Assembly (NCBI RefSeq): GCF_003172875.1
Contig: NZ_QGKM01000014.1
Coordinates: forward strand, 1-61,332
Direction of reading: 5' to 3'
DNA: 61,332 nt
Source: Leucothrix pacifica
GTDB taxonomy: Bacteria; Pseudomonadota; Gammaproteobacteria; Thiotrichales; Thiotrichaceae
The notes beneath the pieces are model-generated. The model did no database searches and was not told where the DNA came from. It saw only the letters and a program-made list of their open reading frames with translations. The position numbers were made by a program, and so were the translations under genes. Positions 6,470 to 14,484 of the stretch are shown here, one piece after another; the first letter of the stretch is position 1, and every line of letters starts with the position of its first letter.

Positions 6470-9010
6470 TTATTCTCTAGCTACTACTGTGTTATACAAC
6501 CCGTAATTAGTCAGCCCTTCGTGGCTTTGTATTCCTGTATAATTCAGCGAAGCATCTTCGTAACGACGAAACGCAAACACAGCTTGGTTCATGTGTTCTG
6601 TATTGAATACTTTAAGGCGAACCAGCATATAAAAGTCCTGCACAGTCAGGCCAGTAACAGTCAAAAACAAATCTGGTTCAAGCTTTGTAATAACATCCTG
6701 CAGCGTGTTCTCACGAAAATCAGTAAGATACATAAACGCTGGAATGCGCGTTGCGAATTTGATTAGTTTTTCCTGAACAAGCTTTCTTTTGGATTTAAAC
6801 TCTTTCTCTTCAGCAGTTAACTCTCTCTTTTCCTCACCTGATAAACCCTCGTTCTTACCCTTTTTATTGAGTTCTTTTATTTTTTCGCTCTTGTTAATGA
6901 TTGTTTCGATGACATTATCACCTAGTGATCTCCACCCTTCGATGCGCTCTACAGCAGCCATAGCCTCAGGGCTATCCAATACACGACGCAATGTCTCATT
7001 ATCTACATTTACTAATAAAGCACTTTCCCATTTACGGGCTAGCAAAGTAGCAGAAGTACCTGCCATGGCAATATCAAGAATACCACCAGCATCGATCTGC
7101 GTCATATTTGCTCCGTCATAGGCGAGCACAGGAAGAAATGACACCAGCTCCTTAACTGCATTTTCTGGATTTGACTCGTTGGGTGAGAGACCAATACCGT
7201 ACTCTGATAGCTGCCTCAACGCCCGTGTCGGTGCAAAATCAAAAACAAAGCAAGCAGGTTTGAGTACTTCTTCTTCATTAGGGTTATCACCATTCGGGTT
7301 TTTAATTGACCAGGGTGATTGCACGCGAAACGCCGCTTGAAAATACGTTTCCGGTGATTTTAGATTACGAAGCATCAAAATAGATGCCCACTGCGATACA
7401 GTTACACCCGTAGTAAGCTTACCGCAAGATAGCGTGATTGTTTTGGTATCAAAGCCACTGCCAATCGCCTTACGAACTGGCGGTAGTGCTTCCAAGCCTA
7501 TACCGGCTGATGCACCTGCAACAACTAACACTTTATAACCATGCCAAAAAGTATTTTGCTTCTCTTCAAGCAAGTTGGCCATGGCGTGGCATGAGGCTAC
7601 ATTAGGCATAAACCAGAATGCATGCTGCAGATAAGGAAGAAGCCGCACATCAGAGTAAGGAAATGGTGGCCGAGTGCCTGTTTTCAGGTGCTCGTGAGAT
7701 TTCGGTGCATACCCCCCACGTATAATATCAAGCCATTTTTGTACATCATCTGAGTGTTTGAACTGTGCATCTGCACCAGATCCTGAGGCCTCAAAAAAAG
7801 CATTAAGATCAAATTCGTCGAATTCACCTGCACTGGCAATAGCGAGTAACTCATCAGGCATTTGATAAGTAAGTAGACGCATCTGAGGAAGTGCGCCATA
7901 TGGGTTCCGATGATTAGGATACTTTACTGCAAAGGTTTCCTTGGCACGTTGTTCGTCAGTATATGTCCAGTTAAAAATTTGTTCCTCGATAAATTCCCCA
8001 GTGGCTAATGCTTTAAAAGGCGTGCCTGACAGGTACAAATAAGCCTTGGTCGTTATTGGAAGAAATTCGGTTTCTTCTTCCAGTGGCTCTTGCAAATCCG
8101 CAATTTTATCTTTTAATTTGTTACCATCATCGAGTTGCGCTTCACGCTTATCGATGGTTTCTTCCTCCCCTTCTTCAAATAACTCTTTTGCTGTTTCTCG
8201 CCAAGCCCCGAAATGATATTCATCAAATGCTACCAGATCCCATTTCACCTTGTGCAGCCATTCATTATTGGGTTTTATATTTCCACTTTTATCACGACCC
8301 AGAAGATCCTGAAAAGAACCGAAGTAAACTACTGGCTTTCTTTTATCGATATGCGTTGGGTCGCTGTCGGAGTTACGCGAAAGATATTGCCAACCATCAA
8401 AGTCTCTATGACTTTCCAAATCAGTTTGCCATGCATCCTCTACGGCAGGTTTAAAAGTAACTACCAGCACACGCTTGGCACCCATTTTTTTGGCCAATTG
8501 ATAAGTTGTAAATGTTTTACCAAAGCGCATTTTTGCATTCCACAAAAATCGTGGCACCGCATGCATGTCTTCTTTCCATAAGGAGTGATAGTAGGCATGG
8601 GTTTTGTTAACAGCCTCTTGCTGCTCGCGGCGCATCGAGAAAGTTTCATGATGAGAACCTGTGACTTTTTGGCCGCTACGTAGCTCTGTTAATACGGTTT
8701 TTACATCCTTAACCCTGCAACGCATCCATTCCAATTCAGTATTTTCAAAGCCTTTTTTAATCAGTGCAGCACGCACTTCATGATCACTAAAGATACTTCC
8801 ATCATCGCGCTCAGCGGAGTCATCCAATTCAATTTTGTAATTACGAATTGCGGCGGTTCTTAGCTGTTCAGCAACACGTTGCTGAACATTACGCGTGGTT
8901 TGTCCAACCTTGAGCAAACCGTTATGTGCAATATCATCAATTGAATAAGCATAGATGCGTGGCCTAACTTCAGGCTTTACTGAGAGAATCTCTTCAATAG
9001 ACTTACTCAT
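6470..9010 (-). CDS. Restriction-type GIY-YIG nuclease/superfamily 2 helicase
   Basis: An 846-residue protein, last gene of a three-gene restriction-modification operon. Residues 18-50 look like a GIY-YIG (T5orf172-type) nuclease: RIYAYSI...GLLKVGQTTRNVQQRV, with the YAY/KVG pair and conserved Arg. The helicase core follows: motif I NAKMRFGKTFTTY (158-170), Ia VLVVTFKP, motif II DEYH (263-266), motif III LSGTP (327-331) and motif VI QAAFRVQSPW further on. A C-terminal Lys/Glu-rich coiled coil (EKIKELNKKGKNEG and beyond) precedes the tail. It would translocate along DNA and cut. Its ATG lies inside the end of the methylase gene (8-bp overlap), so the two are translationally coupled. Confidence 0.85.
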   Translation of the reverse strand: MSKSIEEILSVKPEVRPRIYAYSIDDIAHNGLLKVGQTTRNVQQRVAEQLRTAAIRNYKIELDDSAERDDGSIFSDHEVRAALIKKGFENTELEWMRCRVKDVKTVLTELRSGQKVTGSHHETFSMRREQQEAVNKTHAYYHSLWKEDMHAVPRFLWNAKMRFGKTFTTYQLAKKMGAKRVLVVTFKPAVEDAWQTDLESHRDFDGWQYLSRNSDSDPTHIDKRKPVVYFGSFQDLLGRDKSGNIKPNNEWLHKVKWDLVAFDEYHFGAWRETAKELFEEGEEETIDKREAQLDDGNKLKDKIADLQEPLEEETEFLPITTKAYLYLSGTPFKALATGEFIEEQIFNWTYTDEQRAKETFAVKYPNHRNPYGALPQMRLLTYQMPDELLAIASAGEFDEFDLNAFFEASGSGADAQFKHSDDVQKWLDIIRGGYAPKSHEHLKTGTRPPFPYSDVRLLPYLQHAFWFMPNVASCHAMANLLEEKQNTFWHGYKVLVVAGASAGIGLEALPPVRKAIGSGFDTKTITLSCGKLTTGVTVSQWASILMLRNLKSPETYFQAAFRVQSPWSIKNPNGDNPNEEEVLKPACFVFDFAPTRALRQLSEYGIGLSPNESNPENAVKELVSFLPVLAYDGANMTQIDAGGILDIAMAGTSATLLARKWESALLVNVDNETLRRVLDSPEAMAAVERIEGWRSLGDNVIETIINKSEKIKELNKKGKNEGLSGEEKRELTAEEKEFKSKRKLVQEKLIKFATRIPAFMYLTDFRENTLQDVITKLEPDLFLTVTGLTVQDFYMLVRLKVFNTEHMNQAVFAFRRYEDASLNYTGIQSHEGLTNYGLYNTVVARE

Positions 9011-10625
9011 CGTTTACTTCCATCGGACGTATTACCGCTTCAATATAATCGACTTCTTCGTGTGTCAGTTTATATTTTTTGTAAAGCTCCTCGTCTGACC
9101 ATCTCTTGCTCCACTTCTGCTTCGGCACGAAGGTATATACGCTTTGAGTCGCATGCTGGGTAATTTTTCTTAGCGAAACCAGAAATCTAAAAAACTTTGT
9201 TGCATAGTAAGACTGAGCACTTGCTGCTTCCTGTTGAGAGCTAAAAGGGCCTAATACCAGATACGTAAGCGTGCATACTGAAGGCGGCCCCGCCACAATT
9301 GGTTTTCCTAGAACGATACTCGGTATCCTCTGCCCTCCATCAGAAGCCGCCTCTGGAACAAAGACCTTCCAAACATCAATTAGGTGTCGATTCTTTGTCG
9401 CTTTTTTTGAGTCTACCCAAACTGAAATTCTTTTTTGTCCCTGATTCATAAACAACCTAATATCACCAACTGAAGGTGATTCGCGAAATTCCTTGAATTT
9501 TGAGCCAAGGGCTGGGCCATAAGGATCACGAGGTGATACAAGTTCACTAAATGACTCCTCACTATACGCTAATACTTTTTTGAGTATATCTACGGCCCTT
9601 GGGTCCCGTATAAAAACATCAAACTCATTTAAGCTGCGTTTCGTTGGCCCAAAAGTAGTTTCACCGCGAATCATTGAGACAGACGCCGGACCTTTGTGTG
9701 AGGCAGACCATAGGAAATAACAAATACCTCCCTTTACTTCCACACCTGGAAATACTTCACTTGAAACTGGGTAGTCAACAAGAGCAGAAAGGCGACTGTC
9801 ATTTAGCATTACTTCTCTGAACTGACCAAGTGCTCCAGTACTTTTACCTCCAGCCATCCACCTGGATGGGATAACCATACTAAGATAGCGCGGCTCAAGC
9901 GCCTTTGCCTGCTCAACAAATTTATTATAAATTGGGGCTACATTCTGACCGGATGAATCCATTTCAAGCTGGTATGGCGGATTTCCAATAATGACATCGA
10001 ATTGCATCGTCTCTCCAAAAAGCTCAGCTAAACGAGCCTTGATATTGTTAGTGTGAATAAACGCATATGCGTGGGTCTCACGCTCATCACCACGATCCAG
10101 TACAGTTTTTCCTGCCCCGCAAAATACGCACTTATTACCATCCCACGTATGCTGTGTACGCTCAAACCAAATATTACCCGAATCATTATCAAAACCTTTC
10201 ACGATGGAGTGTTCCCCATTGGCATGTTTTGAACAATAGAGGCTTCGCCTTGCCAGTAAACTAGTTAATTTTGTAATGCCAATGCCGTACACTTGCTTCG
10301 TTAATATATGATTGACCCGCTCTTCAAGCTCAGGAATTTCTTTTTCCAAACCTTCTGTCAAACGACTGGTGATTTCACGTAAAAATACACCCGACTTGGT
10401 GAACGGGTCGAGAAACTTGATTTTTTTGTCTGCCCAGATATTCGCCCCCTCGTTATCAGCCGCCCACGCTTCTGCTAATGCATCTAGCATGCGATTAGCA
10501 AAGTCTGGAGGAGTAAACACTTCATCGCTAGAAAGGTTAGCAATGCAGGTAAGGACATCAGGGTTACGGCCACGTAATGAAAAGCTGGCTCTTCTGCTTG
10601 TATCCTCGCTTGTCAAAAAACTCAT
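9003..10625 (-). CDS. Eco57I-like adenine-specific DNA methylase (catalytic subunit)
   Basis: A 540-residue protein resembling Eco57I-type methylases. EVFTPPDFANRMLDAL (35-50) is the usual pre-motif I helix. The SAM-binding motif I is FLDPFTKSGVFLREI (71-85), an unusual but recognisable form. The catalytic motif IV is FDVIIGNPPYQ (209-219), diagnostic of N6-adenine methylases. Between them lie Cys131 and the CVFCG pair (166-170), perhaps a small zinc site. The C-terminal half would hold the target-recognition region. Its ATG overlaps the stop of the upstream methylase-like gene (ATGA), pointing to coupled synthesis of a complex. Confidence 0.85.
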   Translation of the reverse strand: MSFLTSEDTSRRASFSLRGRNPDVLTCIANLSSDEVFTPPDFANRMLDALAEAWAADNEGANIWADKKIKFLDPFTKSGVFLREITSRLTEGLEKEIPELEERVNHILTKQVYGIGITKLTSLLARRSLYCSKHANGEHSIVKGFDNDSGNIWFERTQHTWDGNKCVFCGAGKTVLDRGDERETHAYAFIHTNNIKARLAELFGETMQFDVIIGNPPYQLEMDSSGQNVAPIYNKFVEQAKALEPRYLSMVIPSRWMAGGKSTGALGQFREVMLNDSRLSALVDYPVSSEVFPGVEVKGGICYFLWSASHKGPASVSMIRGETTFGPTKRSLNEFDVFIRDPRAVDILKKVLAYSEESFSELVSPRDPYGPALGSKFKEFRESPSVGDIRLFMNQGQKRISVWVDSKKATKNRHLIDVWKVFVPEAASDGGQRIPSIVLGKPIVAGPPSVCTLTYLVLGPFSSQQEAASAQSYYATKFFRFLVSLRKITQHATQSVYTFVPKQKWSKRWSDEELYKKYKLTHEEVDYIEAVIRPMEVNDE

Positions 10626-11275
10626 GATCTAACCTCCAGTAAATCACTCTTCTGGGCTGCCAATTGATTAATTGTCATTGGCAAGTAAGTTTTGATCGGT
10701 TGGAAAATTTCGTGCTTCCCCAAATGAGCAAACAGTGAATCTTCCGCACTAAAAGCCGAAGAACCAGTAAGCACGTCGAAGCGAAAATCACGCCGCTGAT
10801 ATTTACCTTTACCCAAATAACCCCATTCCGCAAATGTGATTGGCTGATCACTCAAGTTACGCATCGTTAGCGCATCACCGTGCAGCAAGTTTTGTGATAG
10901 CACATAGAAAGCGGCGTGGTAGATATCACTCGAGCTGTCAACTTGAAGATACTCGGTAAACACCTCAAGCATATTTGCTCGACACTCTGCAATATTGTCA
11001 TCGAGCAGTTCAATACCATAAATGCACATCACAGACAGAAGCGCGTAATGGCGTTTTTCAAATTCCAAATTTCCAAACTTAAGTTCAACCGCAGCCAATT
11101 TTCGGAGAAGTATTTGAAGCAGAAAATTGCCACTACCACAGGCAGGTTCTAAAAAACGAGAATCGATACGGTCTGTTTCACCCTTGACGAGATCTAGCAT
11201 TGTTTCAACCATCCAAGATGGAGTAAATACTTCTCCATGGTCTGCTACTCGTTTTTTTGATTTGACTAGACTCAT
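10622..11275 (-). CDS. DNA methylase-like protein lacking the NPPY catalytic motif
   Basis: A 217-residue protein, first gene of the restriction operon. It has the pre-motif VADHGEVFTPSWMVETMLDLV (10-30) and an intact SAM-binding motif I, RFLEPACGSGNFL (40-52), followed by YGIELLDDNIAECRANM. Where motif IV should stand after the FDV strand it reads FDVLTGSSAF (166-175) instead of a (D/N)PPY form, so it is unlikely to methylate on its own. It is also only about half the normal length. The following gene has its own motif I and NPPY, so this is probably a partner or SAM-binding subunit rather than a broken half. It has no start problem and a clear ATG. Confidence 0.8.
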   Translation of the reverse strand: MSLVKSKKRVADHGEVFTPSWMVETMLDLVKGETDRIDSRFLEPACGSGNFLLQILLRKLAAVELKFGNLEFEKRHYALLSVMCIYGIELLDDNIAECRANMLEVFTEYLQVDSSSDIYHAAFYVLSQNLLHGDALTMRNLSDQPITFAEWGYLGKGKYQRRDFRFDVLTGSSAFSAEDSLFAHLGKHEIFQPIKTYLPMTINQLAAQKSDLLEVRS

Positions 11276-11440
11276 ATATACATATTTTCTTGGTTATAGT
11301 TTGATGGAAGTGATCGCGGCTAAGGATCAAATCACCAGCGACAATTGAGCGTAACTGATTTGCCGTATAAGTGTGGCACTATCTCAGTCAGTTATAGATC
11401 ATTATCTACTTCAAACTGATTCGCCAAATGAGGAACTCTC

Positions 11441-11860
11441 CTAACTAAACTCATCCTGATACAGCTCCTTATTTCGATTATCAATAGTTTTGGATTTAGT
11501 AATTATCCCGCCCTCTATATAAATATGCATCTCACACTCATAGACTGAACCGAACTCCATATGAACATAATGCATCATATTACCTTGGGGAACCCTAAGA
11601 ACTCCTGTAAACCAGTCAGCAAAAATTGGCGTTTTATCTGCTAACTGAAAGTTTCCATCTAAGTTGATGAGGTAGAATTTATTTTCTTTGATTTCCCATG
11701 TGCCTACGTATTGTCGCCAACAGTCAGTCGAGAAAGAGATGTAGCCATCATCATCTTTCGATTCAATTACTCTTGAATCATTTTCTGGTAATGGAGGGCA
11801 GAAAGCCATTGAGGTTTCTTGACCATCTATGATGAGAACTTCATGTACTTGTGCAGTCAT
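11441..11860 (-). CDS. Hypothetical protein beside the restriction operon
   Basis: A 139-residue soluble protein that I do not recognise. It is rich in Trp, Tyr and Phe and has beta-strand character: ISFSTDCWRQYVGTWEI, KFYLINLDGNFQL, FADWFTGVLRVPQG and YECEMHIYIEGGII. The last phrases suggest a compact beta-barrel or immunity-type fold. There is no signal peptide or membrane segment. GGAAAG about 8 bases before the ATG is a good ribosome-binding site. It lies 165 bases upstream of the restriction operon on the same strand, so it could be transcribed separately or with it. Function unknown. Confidence 0.55.
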   Translation of the reverse strand: MTAQVHEVLIIDGQETSMAFCPPLPENDSRVIESKDDDGYISFSTDCWRQYVGTWEIKENKFYLINLDGNFQLADKTPIFADWFTGVLRVPQGNMMHYVHMEFGSVYECEMHIYIEGGIITKSKTIDNRNKELYQDEFS

Positions 11861-12025
11861 ATTTTCTTTCCGATACAGGGGTATGCCTCAAAGAAGACTA
11901 TATTCAGTAATCTATACAGATTACTCTCAGGTCAAAGAGAATAGTCTTTCTTAACGAAAAATTAAGGCAATAATAACACTTTAAGGCAATTTTTTACACG
12001 AAGACCAATAATATTAGACACCCAA

Positions 12026-13258
12026 TCAATGCGGCGCCTCACCCCTCACAGGCTTAATCCCTCTCTCAGCCCGCAACTTCCGCTCTTCCTCAATCACCGC
12101 CTCCGGCAACTGACTCATAAAGCAATGACACAAATTATCATCGATCATAGTCCGTGGCCCATGCGGATGCGCCACATGCTTATAAACCCCATGCGAATGA
12201 CCATGCGCTTTGGTGTGTTCTTCTGCACTACCCGCGCTCTTATTCTTATCGGCCGGAGCATCATGAGAATGGCTATGTCCGTGGCTGTGGGAATGATCAC
12301 CGTGTGTGTGACTGTGCCCATCGTGGGTGTGTGTATGCTCTCCGTGCGAATGACTATGTCCGTGATCATGAGAGTGACTATGACCTTCAGCGCCTTCCGG
12401 CTGGAACTCCGCGTGGTGATGATGGATATCGACTTCACCTTTCGCCAATCGCTCATGGAATGATTTCATCAAGTCATGATTATCGGTAATTTCACCGGCG
12501 GCACATTCTTCAATGCGCGCCATAAAGGTATCCAGCACATGTGCCTGATCACTCAGATAATGCGCTGTCATAAACTTCACATCCGGATTTTGCTCTGCCA
12601 CATGATCAATGTAATTGTGAATACGTGTAATTAAGCGACCAGAGAATAAGAAGTAAGGCGCGACCACAACTTTCTTGTATCCCAGCTTGAGCGCCATTTC
12701 CAGACCACGCCCTACTGACGGGAAAGTGACACCGGAGTAAACCGTTTCCGCCCAGCCAAAACCTAAGTCTTCCGCAACGATACGCGTCAGTTTTGCAGCT
12801 TCAGCATTGGCTAGTGTGTCAGATGTGCCACGACCAACCACCACTAACATCGTGTCATATAAGTCACCCGGTGATGGCGCCTCAGGCATATCCATCGCTT
12901 CTAAAATACGCGCTTCAAATGCCTTAATCATTAAAGGATGCAAGCCAAGTTCACGACCATAATGAATCGTCAAACCATCGTGCTTTTGTTGGTACGTGGT
13001 GAGAACGGAGGGGATATCATTTTTCACATGAGTTGCCGCAAATAACATGCCCGGTACGGCGTAGATTTCCTCCACACCTTGCGCCACCATGTCATCCAGT
13101 CCCATGTGAATATTCGGTGAGGAGTACTCCAAGAAGCCATATTCAACAGGAATATGTGGATAACGTGCTTTTAGCCCCTTGGCCAATAGACCGAACTCTT
13201 CGCCGGCGACTTTAGAGCGGCTACCGTGGCCGCAAATCATGATTCCTGTTTTTTTCAT
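12026..13258 (-). CDS. cbiX: Sirohydrochlorin cobaltochelatase CbiX with His-rich metal-binding tail
   Basis: A 410-residue two-domain CbiX that inserts cobalt into sirohydrochlorin for B12 synthesis. The first half starts MICGHGSRSK with the catalytic His and has AVPGMLFAATHVKND. The second half repeats the fold (LVVVGRGTSD..., ...VVVAPYFLFSGRLI). From about residue 275 a long His-rich segment of HSHSHDHG-type repeats runs for about 80 residues, a likely cobalt or nickel store. It is followed by a conserved-looking C-terminus with NLCHCFMSQLP, a CxC pair that may bind metal or Fe-S. Single gene, upstream of and divergent from the DUF533 gene; two other B12 genes follow at 14485-16351. Confidence 0.9.
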   Translation of the reverse strand: MKKTGIMICGHGSRSKVAGEEFGLLAKGLKARYPHIPVEYGFLEYSSPNIHMGLDDMVAQGVEEIYAVPGMLFAATHVKNDIPSVLTTYQQKHDGLTIHYGRELGLHPLMIKAFEARILEAMDMPEAPSPGDLYDTMLVVVGRGTSDTLANAEAAKLTRIVAEDLGFGWAETVYSGVTFPSVGRGLEMALKLGYKKVVVAPYFLFSGRLITRIHNYIDHVAEQNPDVKFMTAHYLSDQAHVLDTFMARIEECAAGEITDNHDLMKSFHERLAKGEVDIHHHHAEFQPEGAEGHSHSHDHGHSHSHGEHTHTHDGHSHTHGDHSHSHGHSHSHDAPADKNKSAGSAEEHTKAHGHSHGVYKHVAHPHGPRTMIDDNLCHCFMSQLPEAVIEEERKLRAERGIKPVRGEAPH

Positions 13259-13284
13259 GGTAACGTTGTTTGTCAGTGTTTAAA

Positions 13285-13305
13285 GAATGCATTATCTCTG
13301 CATTC
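13285..13305. promoter_or_regulatory. Inverted repeat upstream of cbiX
   Basis: GAATGCA and TGCATTC form a perfect 7-bp inverted repeat with a 7-base spacer, 27-47 bases before the cbiX start. It may be an operator or a leader hairpin; no cobalamin riboswitch consensus was recognised here. Confidence 0.35.
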
Positions 13306-13480
13306 CACTAGCAATGACAAGAAAGGAAAACATTACCTAACTAAAAAGAAAGTTTTTGAACCCTTCTGTCCAGATTCCTACTAAATGGGTGGGCATAAAC
13401 AGCGATTTATGATTGTTTTTACTGCTATTATTAGGCTGCAATCAATAAATCTAACAAATTTTATATCGGAGAAACATCAA

Positions 13481-14353
13481 ATGAGTTTAATGGGAACATT
13501 AGGAAAAGTCGCCATGGGCGTAATCGTTGCTAAAGGCGTCGGTAAAGTCATGAACGGCGGTTTAAGCGGCGGTAGCAGTTCAGGTGGCGGGCTAGGCGGA
13601 ATGCTTGGTGGCCTAATGGGCGGAAACAGCGCACAGAGCGGCGGTGGATTGGGTGGCATGCTAGGTCAGCTAACTGGCGGTGGCAACCAGCAATCTGGTG
13701 GCGGCTTAGGCGGTATGCTAGGTCAACTCACTGGCGGTGGCGCACAGCAACAAGGTGGCGGTCTGGGTGGTTTACTCGGTAGCGTCATGGGTGGTGCTGG
13801 CGGTGCAGGTGCAGCTGGTGGTTTAGGTGGTTTGATGGCGGGCCTAAGTGGTCAGGGTCAAAGTGGCACTGGTGGTCTGGGTGGTCTTTTAAGTCAATTA
13901 GGTGGTGCAACAGCGCCAACTCAAGGCAGCCAACCTGACTTCGGTAGCATGTTTAACTCTGCACTACAGGGTGAAGAGCCTGAGCAAGTTTCTCAGCAAG
14001 ACGAAGAAAATGCAGCGGTTCTGCTTCGTGCAATGATCAGCGCAGCAAAAGCTGACGGTGAGCTGGATGCAGAAGAACAAGCTAAAATCACTGAGCACTT
14101 GGGTGACGTTTCTGAAGAGGAAGCAGAGTTCGTACGTAACGAACTAGCTGCGCCATTAGACCTTGACGGCCTGGTTGCCAGCGTACCAAGTGGTCTTGAG
14201 CAGCAGGTTTACCTAATGTCTCTAATGTCTATCACTTTGGATACTAAAGAAGAAGCGGTTTATCTTGATGCACTTCGTCAAGGTCTGAACATCTCTGAGC
14301 AAGCAAGTAACGATATTCACACTCAGCTTGGCGCTCCGACGCTTTACGGTTAA
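13481..14353 (+). CDS. Gly-rich DUF533/TerB-like protein
   Basis: A 290-residue protein. The ATG at 13481 follows a good GGAGA ribosome-binding site; the longer frame from 13385 lacks one. The first 35 residues (SLMGTLGKVAMGVIVAKGVGKVM) can form an amphipathic or membrane-associated helix. Residues about 32-145 are low-complexity, with repeated GGGLGGMLGQLTGGG units. The C-terminal 120 residues match DUF533 (YebE-like, TerB fold): AAVLLRAMISAAKADGELDAEE (acidic, EF-like), VASVPSGLEQQVYLMSLMSI and a final helix. DUF533 proteins are poorly understood; an inner-membrane location is assumed for YebE. Confidence 0.85.
   Translation: MSLMGTLGKVAMGVIVAKGVGKVMNGGLSGGSSSGGGLGGMLGGLMGGNSAQSGGGLGGMLGQLTGGGNQQSGGGLGGMLGQLTGGGAQQQGGGLGGLLGSVMGGAGGAGAAGGLGGLMAGLSGQGQSGTGGLGGLLSQLGGATAPTQGSQPDFGSMFNSALQGEEPEQVSQQDEENAAVLLRAMISAAKADGELDAEEQAKITEHLGDVSEEEAEFVRNELAAPLDLDGLVASVPSGLEQQVYLMSLMSITLDTKEEAVYLDALRQGLNISEQASNDIHTQLGAPTLYG
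13583..13860 (+). repeat. Imperfect tandem Gly-rich coding repeat
   Basis: Units encoding GGGLGGMLGQLTGGG with Gln/Ser-rich linkers recur about five times inside the DUF533 gene. The third and fourth copies are nearly identical in protein sequence. Copy number could vary by slippage or recombination. Confidence 0.7.
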
Positions 14354-14378
14354 TTCATACTGCTAAAGTCGATTAGCA

Positions 14379-14411
14379 ACGGGCTGGCAGCAATGTCAGC
14401 CCGTTTTTTTT
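14379..14411 (+). terminator. Rho-independent terminator of the DUF533 gene
   Basis: ACGGGCTGGCA pairs with TGTCAGCCCGT (one G-T pair) around loop GCAA, followed by eight T. It lies 26 bases after the stop. Confidence 0.9.
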
Positions 14412-14484
14412 GCGTAAAAAAGATGATTCATCGCCTTTCTACTGATACTCTCTCGGCCTTTATTCACTGCGATCGACGGCCATC

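Noticed and set aside
6377..7121. Plus-strand frames inside the helicase gene end
   Set aside because: They lie antisense to the conserved C-terminal part of the restriction helicase, show no domain and have no translation signals.
10622..10625. The two methylase genes as one frameshifted gene
   Set aside because: Both proteins have their own start, pre-motif helix and motif I. The ATGA overlap is a normal coupling junction, so two genes fit better.
12029..12489. Long plus-strand frames over the His-rich part of cbiX
   Set aside because: They mirror the His repeat on the other strand, have unusual Met/Arg/His composition and no ribosome-binding site.
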